64,000 bases of DNA from Butyrivibrio fibrisolvens (GTDB lineage Bacteria; Bacillota; Clostridia; Lachnospirales; Lachnospiraceae): assembly GCF_023206215.1 (NCBI RefSeq), contig NZ_CP065800.1:2604001-2668000 (forward strand), in the 5' to 3' direction. Numbering within the stretch: position 1 is the first letter of the stretch; every line of letters begins with the position of its first letter. A program made the position numbers and the translations under genes. Below are positions 16,283-25,770 of this stretch, piece after piece. Below the pieces are notes generated by a model, which had not been told where the DNA came from, made no database searches, and saw only the letters and a program-made list of their open reading frames with translations.

Positions 16283-18346
16283 ATGAATTACGATCAGGTT
16301 AGTCCTGCGATCCATCAGACACTTAGGAGGATTATGACACAATCACTTAAACTGCTGAAAGCAAAACCTTATCCCCTTGGAATGTATACAAAGGGGCAGG
16401 ATCTTATTTTCAGTGGTACTTTTATTAATGAAACAGGCTGCGGAATCATTTTATATCCTTGTACTGATGGAGTAATAGATACTGCAAAGCCGCAGATAGT
16501 TCCACTTACAGACCAGTACAGGCACGGATCCTTGTATAGTGTGAGAATTATCGGTGGCGCCTTGGCATTTGGGGCTTACCAGCTTATGAGCGGCGGCAAC
16601 AGATATGCAGACCCTTTAAGCACCAGGATCCAAGGGCTTGAAGAGTTTGGTGTTTACAAAAAAGAGGACGAGATCTTCAGCATAATATCAGATGATGATT
16701 ATGACTGGGGCAATGACAAAAGGCCTCATACCCCTTTTGACAAGAGCTTTATATATCTTGTAAATGTGCGTGGTTATACAATGCTGGACACCGGTGTTCC
16801 TGTAAGGCACAGAGGAACATTTCTTGGACTTGTGCGAAAGATTGAGTATCTCAAGTCTCTTGGAGTTACAGCTATAGAGCTTATGCCGGTATATGAACAG
16901 CCAAGTGTTTTATCAAGAAGAGGTCTTGAGCTTATGCATGCCCCTGTTCATCGTGATATGACCAAGGATAGAGCCATGGTAAGTGAGGCAGGGTTCCTTA
17001 AGGAAGCTTCTGATTCAGACAGACTGGTCAATCTCTGGGGATTTGAACCAGGGTTCCCTTATGCAGTCAGAAGTGCGTATGCTGTCAAAGGCAATGATCC
17101 TTCTGAAGAATTCAAAGACATGGTAAGAGAATTCCACAGAGCCGGCATCGAAGTTATCGTTCAGACCTATTTTGCAGAAGGTCTTACTCATCAGAATATG
17201 CAGGAGATTCTGAGGTACTGGGTTAGCGAGTACCATATTGACGGCGTCCATATTAAGGGCAAAGATGTAAGTTCAACCATGCTGTCCCAGGATCCTCTTT
17301 TATCAGATATCAAGATATTTGATTATGGTTTTGATTACTGGCATCTGTACGGAGGTGTAAGTCGCGAGCCGTCTAAGAGGAATCTTGCTTCGTACAAGGA
17401 TGATTTTGAATATACAGCTCGTCATTTCCTTAAAGGTGATGATAATATCATTCAGTCGTTCCTTAACCTGTCACAGGAGACCGGAACAGCAGGCGGCGCG
17501 GTTCATTATATATGTAACTACGACGGAGCAAGACTTGCAGATCTTGTGACCTATGATCATAAATACAACGAAGCCAATGGTGAGAACAATACTGATGGTA
17601 TAGATGATAATGTAAGCTGGAACTGCGGAGTGGAAGGAAGGAGCAGAAGAAAAGATATAATGCTCCTTCGCGCAAGGCAGATCAAAAATGCGCTTGTGAT
17701 GCTCTTTCTGTCTCAGGGAACGCCTATGCTCTTTGGCGGAGATGAGTTTTGCAATTCACAGGCAGGTAATAACAATCCTTACTGTCAGGACAATAATATA
17801 GGCTGGATCGAATGGAAGAACTTTGCAAAGCATAAGGACCTTGTGGATTTCACCAGATTCCTTACAGGTCTTAGAAACAAGTATGAAGTGTTCAGATCAG
17901 CTGTGCCATACAGGCTTATGGATTATAAGGCTGTCGGTTATCCTGATTTTTCATATCATGGAACACAGGCCTGGAGACCTGACCTTTCAGCATACAGTCA
18001 TACTATAGGTATGCTGTACTGCGGCCTGTACTGCGGCAAAGGTCAGGAACATTCGTTTGTATATGTAGCTTACAATATGCACTGGGAAGATAAAGAGTTC
18101 TCACTTCCGGAGCTTCCTAAAGGGTGTGAATGGCAGCTTTTATGTGATACCGCTGATTCGGAGGCGGATTACAGCACTCCTAAAAGAGGCAGAACATTAA
18201 AGGACCAGTCCAAAGCTACACTGTTATCCAGAAGCGTAAGTATTTTTATTTCAAAAGGAGAACCGGAGAGAACCGGTAGAAACATATCCTATGCAACAAA
18301 TGCAGCAAACAAACAATCAGCAGATGCCCCTTCAAGGGACAAGTGA
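16283..18346 (+). CDS. GH13 glycogen-debranching-like protein lacking catalytic residues
   Basis: A 687-residue protein with the layout of isoamylase/GlgX enzymes. It has an N-terminal beta domain and a (beta/alpha)8 barrel with the family landmarks LKSLGVTAIELMPVYE, NEANGENNTDG, SWNCGVEG, GTPMLFGGDEF and DNNIGWIEW. The catalytic motifs are lost. Region I (normally DVVFNH) reads QTYF at 294-297. Region II (normally GFRFD) reads GVHIK at 321-325, with Lys in place of the Asp nucleophile. Region III (normally AEPWD) reads DYGFD at 347-351, with Tyr in place of the acid/base Glu. Region IV HD is YD. It is therefore probably a non-catalytic glucan-binding or regulatory protein (inference). An internal ATG at 16334 has AGGAGG only 3 bases before it, so the true start is uncertain. 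Confidence 0.8.
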   Translation: MNYDQVSPAIHQTLRRIMTQSLKLLKAKPYPLGMYTKGQDLIFSGTFINETGCGIILYPCTDGVIDTAKPQIVPLTDQYRHGSLYSVRIIGGALAFGAYQLMSGGNRYADPLSTRIQGLEEFGVYKKEDEIFSIISDDDYDWGNDKRPHTPFDKSFIYLVNVRGYTMLDTGVPVRHRGTFLGLVRKIEYLKSLGVTAIELMPVYEQPSVLSRRGLELMHAPVHRDMTKDRAMVSEAGFLKEASDSDRLVNLWGFEPGFPYAVRSAYAVKGNDPSEEFKDMVREFHRAGIEVIVQTYFAEGLTHQNMQEILRYWVSEYHIDGVHIKGKDVSSTMLSQDPLLSDIKIFDYGFDYWHLYGGVSREPSKRNLASYKDDFEYTARHFLKGDDNIIQSFLNLSQETGTAGGAVHYICNYDGARLADLVTYDHKYNEANGENNTDGIDDNVSWNCGVEGRSRRKDIMLLRARQIKNALVMLFLSQGTPMLFGGDEFCNSQAGNNNPYCQDNNIGWIEWKNFAKHKDLVDFTRFLTGLRNKYEVFRSAVPYRLMDYKAVGYPDFSYHGTQAWRPDLSAYSHTIGMLYCGLYCGKGQEHSFVYVAYNMHWEDKEFSLPELPKGCEWQLLCDTADSEADYSTPKRGRTLKDQSKATLLSRSVSIFISKGEPERTGRNISYATNAANKQSADAPSRDK

Positions 18347-19001
18347 TACATCCGGCCAGGCAGATAACATAAAGCCATCATCATATACTTTTCCTGTAGG
18401 AAGAGAGGTTAAGCTCGGCCCGGGAGGCAGACAGCCAAAGATTGAACTTAAGAATGCGATCGGACATTTTAAGACTATAACAAAACATAGATGGAAGGTT
18501 CGCCGTAACTGTTTCAAAATGGGACTTTACTGGCAGGGGCTTACTCATGACCTGTCCAAGTATTCACCTACTGAGTTCCTTCAAGGATGCAGGTATTATC
18601 AGGGAGACAGATCTCCTAATGCCAGTGAAAGGGAAGTTAACGGCTTGTCACTTGCCTGGCTTCATCATAAGGGCAGGAACAAGCATCACTATGAATACTG
18701 GATAGATTTTAGTTCCAAGGATTCAAGTTCTCCTTTTGGGGTGCTTCCGGGCAAGATGCCTGACAGATATATAGCAGAGATGATAGCTGACAGGGTAGCA
18801 GCAAGCCGTACCTATAGGAAGGATGCTTATACATCCGCAGATCCGCTTAACTATTATCTGACAGTTAAGCAGACACCTACACCTATGCATCCTTACACTA
18901 TAGAGAAGCTTGAATTCTTCCTTCACATGCTTGCAGATAAGGGCGAGGAAGAGACTTTTGCATATATTAAGAATGTGTTCTTAAAAAATAAAAAGAAGTA
19001 A
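18291..19001 (+). CDS. DUF5662 family protein
   Basis: A 236-residue protein whose C-terminal 165 residues match DUF5662: HRWKVRRNCFKMGLYWQGL, HDLSKYSPTEF and a cluster HHKGRNKHHYEYW. The His and Asp residues suggest a metal site of HD-hydrolase style, but no activity is established. The first 60 residues are Gln/Pro/Ser-rich and look disordered. The ATG at 18291 lies 56 bases inside the end of the GH13-like gene in another frame, and no later in-frame start has a better site. The overlap implies co-translation with the GH13-like protein. Confidence 0.75.
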   Translation: MQQMQQTNNQQMPLQGTSDTSGQADNIKPSSYTFPVGREVKLGPGGRQPKIELKNAIGHFKTITKHRWKVRRNCFKMGLYWQGLTHDLSKYSPTEFLQGCRYYQGDRSPNASEREVNGLSLAWLHHKGRNKHHYEYWIDFSSKDSSSPFGVLPGKMPDRYIAEMIADRVAASRTYRKDAYTSADPLNYYLTVKQTPTPMHPYTIEKLEFFLHMLADKGEEETFAYIKNVFLKNKKK

Positions 19002-19068
19002 GAGTCAAAAGGCATATGGATAAGATCCTATATATCCCGATGTGAACTTATGACCCATAGGGAATGGC

Positions 19069-21303
19069 ATGACAGGTAATGACACAAATGATCTTTTTAA
19101 AAAGTCCATAGATAAGTTCCTTGGTCGAAGTTATGAAAGAAATTCTATTGGTATTTTGCAGGAAAAGACTCTTCACAGCATTGTCAAGGATTTCTATGCT
19201 CCATCTGATGATGCTAAGGAGATAAGAGTCGGAGACTTTGTTGCGGATATCTGCTATGAAGATAAGATAGTCGAGATTCAAAATGGGAATTTTACTCACC
19301 TTGTACCAAAGCTTGAAGCTTTTTTGCCAAAATATAAAGTCACTGTGGTGTATCCCATCCCTTACAGGAAGTGGATGTGCTGGATAGATCCTGAAACGGG
19401 TGAACTTACTAAAAGGAATGCTCCCAGAGGATGTTTTAATCTTTATAAAGTTTTCAGAGATCTGTACAGTATCAGGAAATATCTGGATCATCCGGGATTT
19501 ACGCTGATCCTGACATGCCTTGAACTGGAAGAGTACAGACTTCTTGATGGTTGGAGCAAAGACCACAAGAAAGGTTCGCACCGCTATGACAGGATACCTC
19601 TTAACCTTCTTGATGAGATTGTGATCAAGGGCAAGGAGGGGTATAATAGATTCCTTCCGGATGAACTTACAGATGAGTTTACTATCAAGGAGTTTCAAAA
19701 ACTTGTAAGATACCGTGGCAAGTATTTTGGCACAGCTATAAAAGTCTTAGAACAGCTCGGCCTTATCGAAAGGTGCGGGATGAGAAAAAGGGCTTATCTT
19801 TATAGGAAAGTTGATAGCTCGAAAGATAATAGCCAAAAGGATAATAGTCCCAAAATTAATAGTTCAAAAGTTAATAGTTCAAAAGGCAGTAACCTAAAGA
19901 CTATTATGAAAAAAGATAATAATAAAAATGATAATAAAACGGAGAATAAAGAAATGGCAGTAAAGAAAACAAAAACAGCTACCAAGAAGACTGCTTCAAA
20001 GGCGGCTACTACAAAAACAGCTACTAAAGCTAAAAATGTTAAAGTCAGTGAAGAGACAGTCATTGACAGATTTCTTAGATATGTTAAGTTTGATACTCAG
20101 TCTGATGAAAGAAGCGGCGCATCACCTTCTACGCCTTCTCAGCATGAACTTGCCAAGGCTCTTGTGAGCGAACTTGAAACAATAGGCGCAAGTGATGTGT
20201 ATTATGATAAAGAGCACTGCTATGTATATGCAACTATTCCTTCTACACTTGGCAGGAAAAAAGCACCTGTTCTTGGTTTTATAAGTCATATGGATACATC
20301 TGATGCCTGCAGTGGCAAGGATGTTAAAGCAAGAATAGTTGAGAAGTATGATGGCAAGGATGTAGTTCTTAATGAGAGCGATCCTGAGACCGGTGCTAAG
20401 ATAGTTCTGTCACCAAAGACATTCCCTGAACTTCTGAACCATAAGGGTGAAGATCTTATTGTTACAGACGGAACAACTCTTCTTGGAGCTGATGATAAGG
20501 CCGGAATATCTGAGATCATGACAATGGCAGCTTATCTTCTTAGCCATCCGGAGATAAAACATGGCAAGATCAGAATTGGTTTTACTCCTGATGAAGAGAT
20601 TGGAGAAGGTACTAAGTTTTTTGATCTAAAGAGATTTGGTGCAGACTTCGCATATACAGTTGATGGTGGCAAGCTTGGAGAACTTGAGTATGAGTGCTTC
20701 AATGCTGCTGAGGTTGAGCTTATAATCCACGGAAGAAGCGTACACCCTGGCGATGCCAAGGGCAAGATGCTCAACGCATCACTTATCGCTTACGAGTTCC
20801 AGTCAATGCTACCTCAGTTTGATAATCCTATGTATACTGAGAAAAAAGAAGGTTTCTTCCATCTCACGCTCATGAAGGGAACCTGTGAGAAGGCTGTAGC
20901 TTATTACATCATCCGTGATCATGACAAGAAGAAATTTACTGAGCGCAAAAAGCTTGTAGAAAAAATCGTAAAATTCCTTAATGACAAGTATGGCGCCGGC
21001 ACAGTAGAGCTGACAATGGAAGATAGCTACTACAACATGATCGAGAAGCTGAAACCGCATATGCATCTTATAGACAATGCCCGTAAAGCAATGGAACAGG
21101 CAGGAGTTACAAGCATTGAGAATCCTATAAGAGGTGGTACAGACGGAGCTATGTTGTCATTTAAAGGTTTGCCATGTCCTAACCTGTGCACAGGTGGTTA
21201 CAATTATCATGGCAAGTATGAGTACGCTTCAGTACAGGAGATGTACAAGACTGTAGAGATCCTTGAGAATCTCGCACAGATTTATGGTAGTTATAAAGGA
21301 TAA
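19069..21303 (+). CDS. pepT: Nuclease-like/wHTH protein fused in frame to peptidase T
   Basis: One 744-codon frame holds two proteins. Residues 1-245 resemble a PD-(D/E)XK-type protein ([20 protein letters not shown], then [12 protein letters not shown]) with a C-terminal winged helix ending in KRAYLYRK. Residues 246-295 are a Ser/Asn/Lys linker built from short repeats. Residues 296-744 are a full tripeptide aminopeptidase, M20 family. Zinc ligands are seen in SHMDTSD (His407, Asp409), GADDKAG (Asp475) and PDEEIGEG. PepT alone is normally about 410 residues. A GGAG at 19941-19944 precedes an in-frame ATG at 19954, so PepT can probably also be made alone (449 residues). Either this is a real fusion or the upstream stop codon was lost. 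Confidence 0.8.
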   Translation: MTGNDTNDLFKKSIDKFLGRSYERNSIGILQEKTLHSIVKDFYAPSDDAKEIRVGDFVADICYEDKIVEIQNGNFTHLVPKLEAFLPKYKVTVVYPIPYRKWMCWIDPETGELTKRNAPRGCFNLYKVFRDLYSIRKYLDHPGFTLILTCLELEEYRLLDGWSKDHKKGSHRYDRIPLNLLDEIVIKGKEGYNRFLPDELTDEFTIKEFQKLVRYRGKYFGTAIKVLEQLGLIERCGMRKRAYLYRKVDSSKDNSQKDNSPKINSSKVNSSKGSNLKTIMKKDNNKNDNKTENKEMAVKKTKTATKKTASKAATTKTATKAKNVKVSEETVIDRFLRYVKFDTQSDERSGASPSTPSQHELAKALVSELETIGASDVYYDKEHCYVYATIPSTLGRKKAPVLGFISHMDTSDACSGKDVKARIVEKYDGKDVVLNESDPETGAKIVLSPKTFPELLNHKGEDLIVTDGTTLLGADDKAGISEIMTMAAYLLSHPEIKHGKIRIGFTPDEEIGEGTKFFDLKRFGADFAYTVDGGKLGELEYECFNAAEVELIIHGRSVHPGDAKGKMLNASLIAYEFQSMLPQFDNPMYTEKKEGFFHLTLMKGTCEKAVAYYIIRDHDKKKFTERKKLVEKIVKFLNDKYGAGTVELTMEDSYYNMIEKLKPHMHLIDNARKAMEQAGVTSIENPIRGGTDGAMLSFKGLPCPNLCTGGYNYHGKYEYASVQEMYKTVEILENLAQIYGSYKG
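19941..19956 (+). promoter_or_regulatory. Internal ribosome-binding site and ATG for peptidase T
   Basis: GGAG at 19941-19944 is 9 bases before ATG at 19954. The encoded start [13 protein letters not shown] has a Lys/Thr/Ala-rich leader before the peptidase domain. This marks the probable original start of pepT. Confidence 0.65.
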
Positions 21304-21308
21304 TAGTA

Positions 21309-22874
21309 ATGAATAAAGATTTAAACATAGTTAATGATCTAAACCAGAATATTGAACCTGTTAAGGATGCTGATGCAAAGGGTGCAGTATCAATAGAGGG
21401 CAGTAATATATACGAAGTTGATGACAAGATGGAAGCGCTCATTGAGGCAGCAGATCTTGATGGCAAGGCGCCGGAGGCTGAGCCCCAGAGACAGTACTAT
21501 TTTATCAAAAAAGCAAGACGTTATGTGGACGAGCTTGCTAAGGAGATTGGCAGAAGGCCACGTGCCTGCAGTGTTGCTTTTGGATGCCAGATGAATGCCC
21601 GTGACTCAGAGAAGATCCTCGGAGTTTTGAAGGCTGTAGGCTATGAAGAGACTGAATCTGAGAAGGCCGAATTCGTGATCTACAATACATGTACAGTTCG
21701 TGACAATGCTGATCAGCGTGTATATGGCCGTCTTGGATATGCAGGAAGTCTTAAGAAAAAGAATCCTCACATGAGGATAGGTGTCTGCGGCTGCATGATG
21801 CAGGAGCAGGTTGCCGTTGATAAGATTAGGAAGAGCTATCGTCAGGTTGATCTTATATTCGGTACACATAATCTGTTTAAGTTTGCAGAACTTTTGTGCT
21901 CTATGTTTGAATCTGACAGGATGATCATAGATATCTGGAAAGAGACCAATGAAATAGTTGAAGACCTTCCTGTTGCAAGAAAGTATCCGTTTAAATCAGG
22001 CGTTAATATCACATTTGGATGCGACAATTTCTGCACTTATTGCATAGTTCCTTATGTAAGAGGACGTGAGAGAAGCAGAGACCCCAAGGATATCGTAAGA
22101 GAAGTTGAAAGGCTTGCAGCAGACGGCGTTAAGGAGGTTATGCTTCTTGGCCAGAATGTTAACTCTTACGGAACAGGACTTCCTGAAGATAAGAAGATAT
22201 CTTTTGCCAAGCTCCTTGAAGAAGTGTGCAAAGTTGAGGGTATCGAGAGAGTCAGGTTCATGACACCACATCCCAAGGATCTGTCACAGGATCTTATAGA
22301 TGTGATCAAGAATAATCCTAAAGTCGCAAGGCATATCCATCTGCCTCTTCAGTCAGGAAGTACAGAGATCCTTAGAAGGATGAACAGAAAGTATACAAGG
22401 GAGCAGTATCTTGAACTCGCTTTAAGAATAAGGCGTGAGATCCCTGATGCTGCAATCACTACAGATATCATCGTAGGCTTCCCTGGTGAAACCAATGAAG
22501 ATGTAGATGATACAATTGATATAGTCAAGCAGGTAAAGTATGACAACGCATTTACTTTCATCTATTCAAAGCGTACAGGTACTCCTGCAGCTACATTTGA
22601 AACAAAGCTTTCTGATGAGGAAGTAAAGCATAACTTTGACAGGCTCTTAAAGGTTGTACAGGAAACAGCGCATGCTCAGTCAGCGCGCTTTAATGATACT
22701 GATCAAAGAGTCCTTGTTGAGTCACTCAATGAGCAGGACGAAACTCTTGTAACGGGCCGTATGTCCAATAACACTCTGGTTCACTTCAAGGGCGGAGAGG
22801 AACTGATCGGTCAGTTTGTTGACGTACATCTTGATGAATGCAAGGGATTTTATTTCATAGGACATATGATCTAA
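21309..22874 (+). CDS. miaB: tRNA-2-methylthio-N6-dimethylallyladenosine synthase
   Basis: A 521-residue radical-SAM methylthiotransferase that modifies position 37 of tRNAs after MiaA. The N-terminal cluster domain has cysteines in FGCQMNARDSE, NTCTVRDNA and GVCGCMMQE. The radical-SAM motif CDNFCTYC gives Cys238, Cys242 and Cys245. A TRAM domain ends the protein. It carries about 70 extra N-terminal residues compared with E. coli MiaB. The start is 5 bases after the pepT stop, so it is in the same operon. miaA lies 5.3 kb downstream in the same run of genes. Confidence 0.95.
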   Translation: MNKDLNIVNDLNQNIEPVKDADAKGAVSIEGSNIYEVDDKMEALIEAADLDGKAPEAEPQRQYYFIKKARRYVDELAKEIGRRPRACSVAFGCQMNARDSEKILGVLKAVGYEETESEKAEFVIYNTCTVRDNADQRVYGRLGYAGSLKKKNPHMRIGVCGCMMQEQVAVDKIRKSYRQVDLIFGTHNLFKFAELLCSMFESDRMIIDIWKETNEIVEDLPVARKYPFKSGVNITFGCDNFCTYCIVPYVRGRERSRDPKDIVREVERLAADGVKEVMLLGQNVNSYGTGLPEDKKISFAKLLEEVCKVEGIERVRFMTPHPKDLSQDLIDVIKNNPKVARHIHLPLQSGSTEILRRMNRKYTREQYLELALRIRREIPDAAITTDIIVGFPGETNEDVDDTIDIVKQVKYDNAFTFIYSKRTGTPAATFETKLSDEEVKHNFDRLLKVVQETAHAQSARFNDTDQRVLVESLNEQDETLVTGRMSNNTLVHFKGGEELIGQFVDVHLDECKGFYFIGHMI

Positions 22875-22958
22875 AATATTACAAAAGAGTATCTGATCAT
22901 TTTGTATAGTATTAGTATTAAAAATATGCAATAAGTAACAATAAACGGAGGAGTACTT

Positions 22959-25691
22959 TTGGATACAAAAGTAGTAACAACGGGGACAAGCGAAAAATTT
23001 GCATCAAAACCCGATATTACCAAAGTTTCACCTATGATGCAGCACTATCTAAAGACAAAAGAGGAGAATCCCGGATGCCTTCTTTTTTACAGACTGGGAG
23101 ACTTCTATGAGATGTTCTTTGAAGATGCTGAGATAGTCAGCAGGGAGCTTGAGCTCACACTTACAGGTAAGGCCTGCGGTCTTCCTGAAAGAGCTCCCAT
23201 GTGCGGAATACCTTATCATGCGGTTGATTCTTATCTTACAAGACTTGTTAAGAACGGACACAAAGTTGCTATCTGCGAGCAGGTAGAAGACCCTAAACAG
23301 GCCAAAGGCATTGTCAAAAGAGATGTTATAAGAGTTGTAACTCCCGGAACCAATATAGATGCCCAGTCTCTTGAAGAGACTCAGAACAACTACATAATGT
23401 GCCTGTACTATGGCTGTGATGTTACAGGAATAGCTATCTGTGACGTATCAACAGGTGATTTCTATCTGACAGAAGCAGGTAAGATAAGAAGCGTTCTTGA
23501 TGAGATCGCAAAGTATCAGCCTTCGGAGATCATCTGTAACGAAGCTTTTGTTATGAGCGGAGTCAGTCTTGAAGATTTAAAGAGCAGGATGGGTATCACT
23601 ATTTATCCTCTTGATGCCAGATATTTTGACGAGGATGCAGGACATAAAGCTATAATGAAGCAGTTCCACGTAAATTCGCTTATTGGACTTGGAATAGATG
23701 ATTTCAAGGTTGGAACAATTGCTGCAGGCGCTATGATCCAGTATCTTTTGGAGATGGCCAAGTCTGATCTGTCCAATATAACTCATATATCTCCATACCT
23801 TACAAGTAAGTATATGCTCCTTGATACATCCACAAGACGTAACTTAGAGCTTACAGAGACTCTTCGTGACAAGCAAAAAAGAGGAACGCTTCTCTGGGTA
23901 CTTGATAAGACTAAGACTGCTATGGGTGCCAGAATGCTTCGAAGCTTCATAGAGCAGCCTCTTATAGATATCGAAGAGATGAAGGCAAGACAGGATGCTG
24001 TTGACGCCCTTTGTGGCAATGCTGTATCCAGGGATGAAATAAGAGAATATCTGTCTCCTGTCTATGACCTTGAAAGGATAATGAGCCGTATAAGCTATAA
24101 GACAGCTAACCCTCGTGACCTTCTGTCCTTCAGAAATTCTATAAGAATGCTTCCAGCTATACGTATAGCTCTTGAAGATATGAAGGGCAATAAGGAACTT
24201 GACAGGATCTATAGTGAGATCGATGAGCTTAGGGATATATATGAGCTTATAGACTCAGCTATAGTGGAAGAGCCTCCTCTTACTATTAGAGAAGGCGGTA
24301 TGATCAAAGACGGATATAACAGTGATATAGATCATTTCAGGCAGGCCCGTTCCAATGGTAAACAGTGGCTTGCCGAGCTTGAATCCAAGGTCAAAGAAGA
24401 AACAGGTATCAAGAACCTTCGTATCAAGTACAGTAACGTGTTCGGTTATGCCTTTGAAGTTACAAACTCCTTTAAGGATCTGGTGCCTGATACTTTTACA
24501 AGAAAACAGACTCTTGCCAACTGCGAGCGTTATACAACACCTGAGCTCAAAGAGCTTGAGGACACTATCCTTAATGCAGAAGATAAATTAAACGGACTTG
24601 AGTACGATGTTTTCTGTGAGGTAAGAGACAGTGTGTGCGCACAGATACAGAGGATACAGCGTACAGCCAAGGCTATAGCAGCGCTTGATGTATATGCTTC
24701 TCTTTCTTATGTTGCTGAAAGAAATCATTATGTTAAACCGCTTCTGTCTGAGAATGGAACTATCCGTATCAAGGAAGGAAGACATCCTGTTGTAGAGGCT
24801 ATGATGGATCGAACAGATCTTTTCATATCCAATGATACATTCCTTGATAACAAGAAGCACCTTATATCTATCATCACAGGTCCCAACATGGCAGGTAAGT
24901 CCACTTATATGAGACAGACTGCTCTTATAGTACTGATGGCACAGATAGGAAGTTTTGTACCTGCTACAAGTGCTGAAATAGGTATAGTTGACAGGATATT
25001 TACAAGAGTAGGAGCAAGTGATGATCTTGGAAGCGGCCAGTCAACATTTATGGTTGAGATGAATGAGGTTGCCAATATCCTTAGAAATGCCACTAGTAAG
25101 AGCCTTCTCATTCTGGATGAGATAGGACGAGGAACATCAACTTATGACGGACTATCCATTGCATGGGCTGTTATAGAGCACATTGCAAACAGGAAGTATC
25201 TTGGAGCCAAGACTTTGTTTGCAACTCACTATCATGAACTTACAGAGTTGGAAGGTAAGATTGATTCTGTCAGGAACTATTGTATTGCTGTCAAGGAAAA
25301 AGGTGATGACATAGTATTCCTTCGAAAGATAATAAAGGGCGGTGCTGACAAGAGTTATGGTATTGAGGTTGCCAGACTTGCAGGAATCCCTGCCATGGTA
25401 ACTGACAGAGCCAAACAGATATGCGCTGAGCTTGTGGACAGCGATATAACTGAGAAGGTTCAGGAGATTGCAGCATATACAGATGATAAAACATCTAAAA
25501 AGTCTGCTCCCAAGCACTATGATCAGGTTGACCTTAATCAGATGTCACTGTTTGCGAGTGTTAGTGATGAAGATATCCTAAAGGAGCTTGAGGAGATCGA
25601 CATCACCAATATGACACCTATGGATGCACTAAATACACTATATAAACTTCAAAATGATCTCAAGAATCGCTGGAAGGGCAATGTGAGCTAA
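22959..25691 (+). CDS. mutS: DNA mismatch repair protein MutS
   Basis: A 910-residue MutS1. The mismatch-reading motif is in YRLGDFYEMFFEDA (the Phe-Tyr-Glu contact). The ATPase has Walker A GPNMAGKST from residue 641, then ASDDLGSGQSTFMVEM, LILDEIGRGTSTYDG and FATHYHEL. The start is TTG at 22959 with GGAGG 8 bases before it. It recognises mispairs and recruits MutL, encoded next. Confidence 0.97.
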   Translation: MDTKVVTTGTSEKFASKPDITKVSPMMQHYLKTKEENPGCLLFYRLGDFYEMFFEDAEIVSRELELTLTGKACGLPERAPMCGIPYHAVDSYLTRLVKNGHKVAICEQVEDPKQAKGIVKRDVIRVVTPGTNIDAQSLEETQNNYIMCLYYGCDVTGIAICDVSTGDFYLTEAGKIRSVLDEIAKYQPSEIICNEAFVMSGVSLEDLKSRMGITIYPLDARYFDEDAGHKAIMKQFHVNSLIGLGIDDFKVGTIAAGAMIQYLLEMAKSDLSNITHISPYLTSKYMLLDTSTRRNLELTETLRDKQKRGTLLWVLDKTKTAMGARMLRSFIEQPLIDIEEMKARQDAVDALCGNAVSRDEIREYLSPVYDLERIMSRISYKTANPRDLLSFRNSIRMLPAIRIALEDMKGNKELDRIYSEIDELRDIYELIDSAIVEEPPLTIREGGMIKDGYNSDIDHFRQARSNGKQWLAELESKVKEETGIKNLRIKYSNVFGYAFEVTNSFKDLVPDTFTRKQTLANCERYTTPELKELEDTILNAEDKLNGLEYDVFCEVRDSVCAQIQRIQRTAKAIAALDVYASLSYVAERNHYVKPLLSENGTIRIKEGRHPVVEAMMDRTDLFISNDTFLDNKKHLISIITGPNMAGKSTYMRQTALIVLMAQIGSFVPATSAEIGIVDRIFTRVGASDDLGSGQSTFMVEMNEVANILRNATSKSLLILDEIGRGTSTYDGLSIAWAVIEHIANRKYLGAKTLFATHYHELTELEGKIDSVRNYCIAVKEKGDDIVFLRKIIKGGADKSYGIEVARLAGIPAMVTDRAKQICAELVDSDITEKVQEIAAYTDDKTSKKSAPKHYDQVDLNQMSLFASVSDEDILKELEEIDITNMTPMDALNTLYKLQNDLKNRWKGNVS

Positions 25692-25770
25692 AATCTTAAC
25701 GATTCGGGATCATATGGAAGTCGAACAAGTCATCGTTTTGTTTTGGGGGCATATGTAGAAGGAGGGCTAT

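Noticed and set aside
19048..19698. 216-codon minus-strand frame opposite the nuclease-like/wHTH region
   Set aside because: Antisense shadow with no start site or family resemblance.
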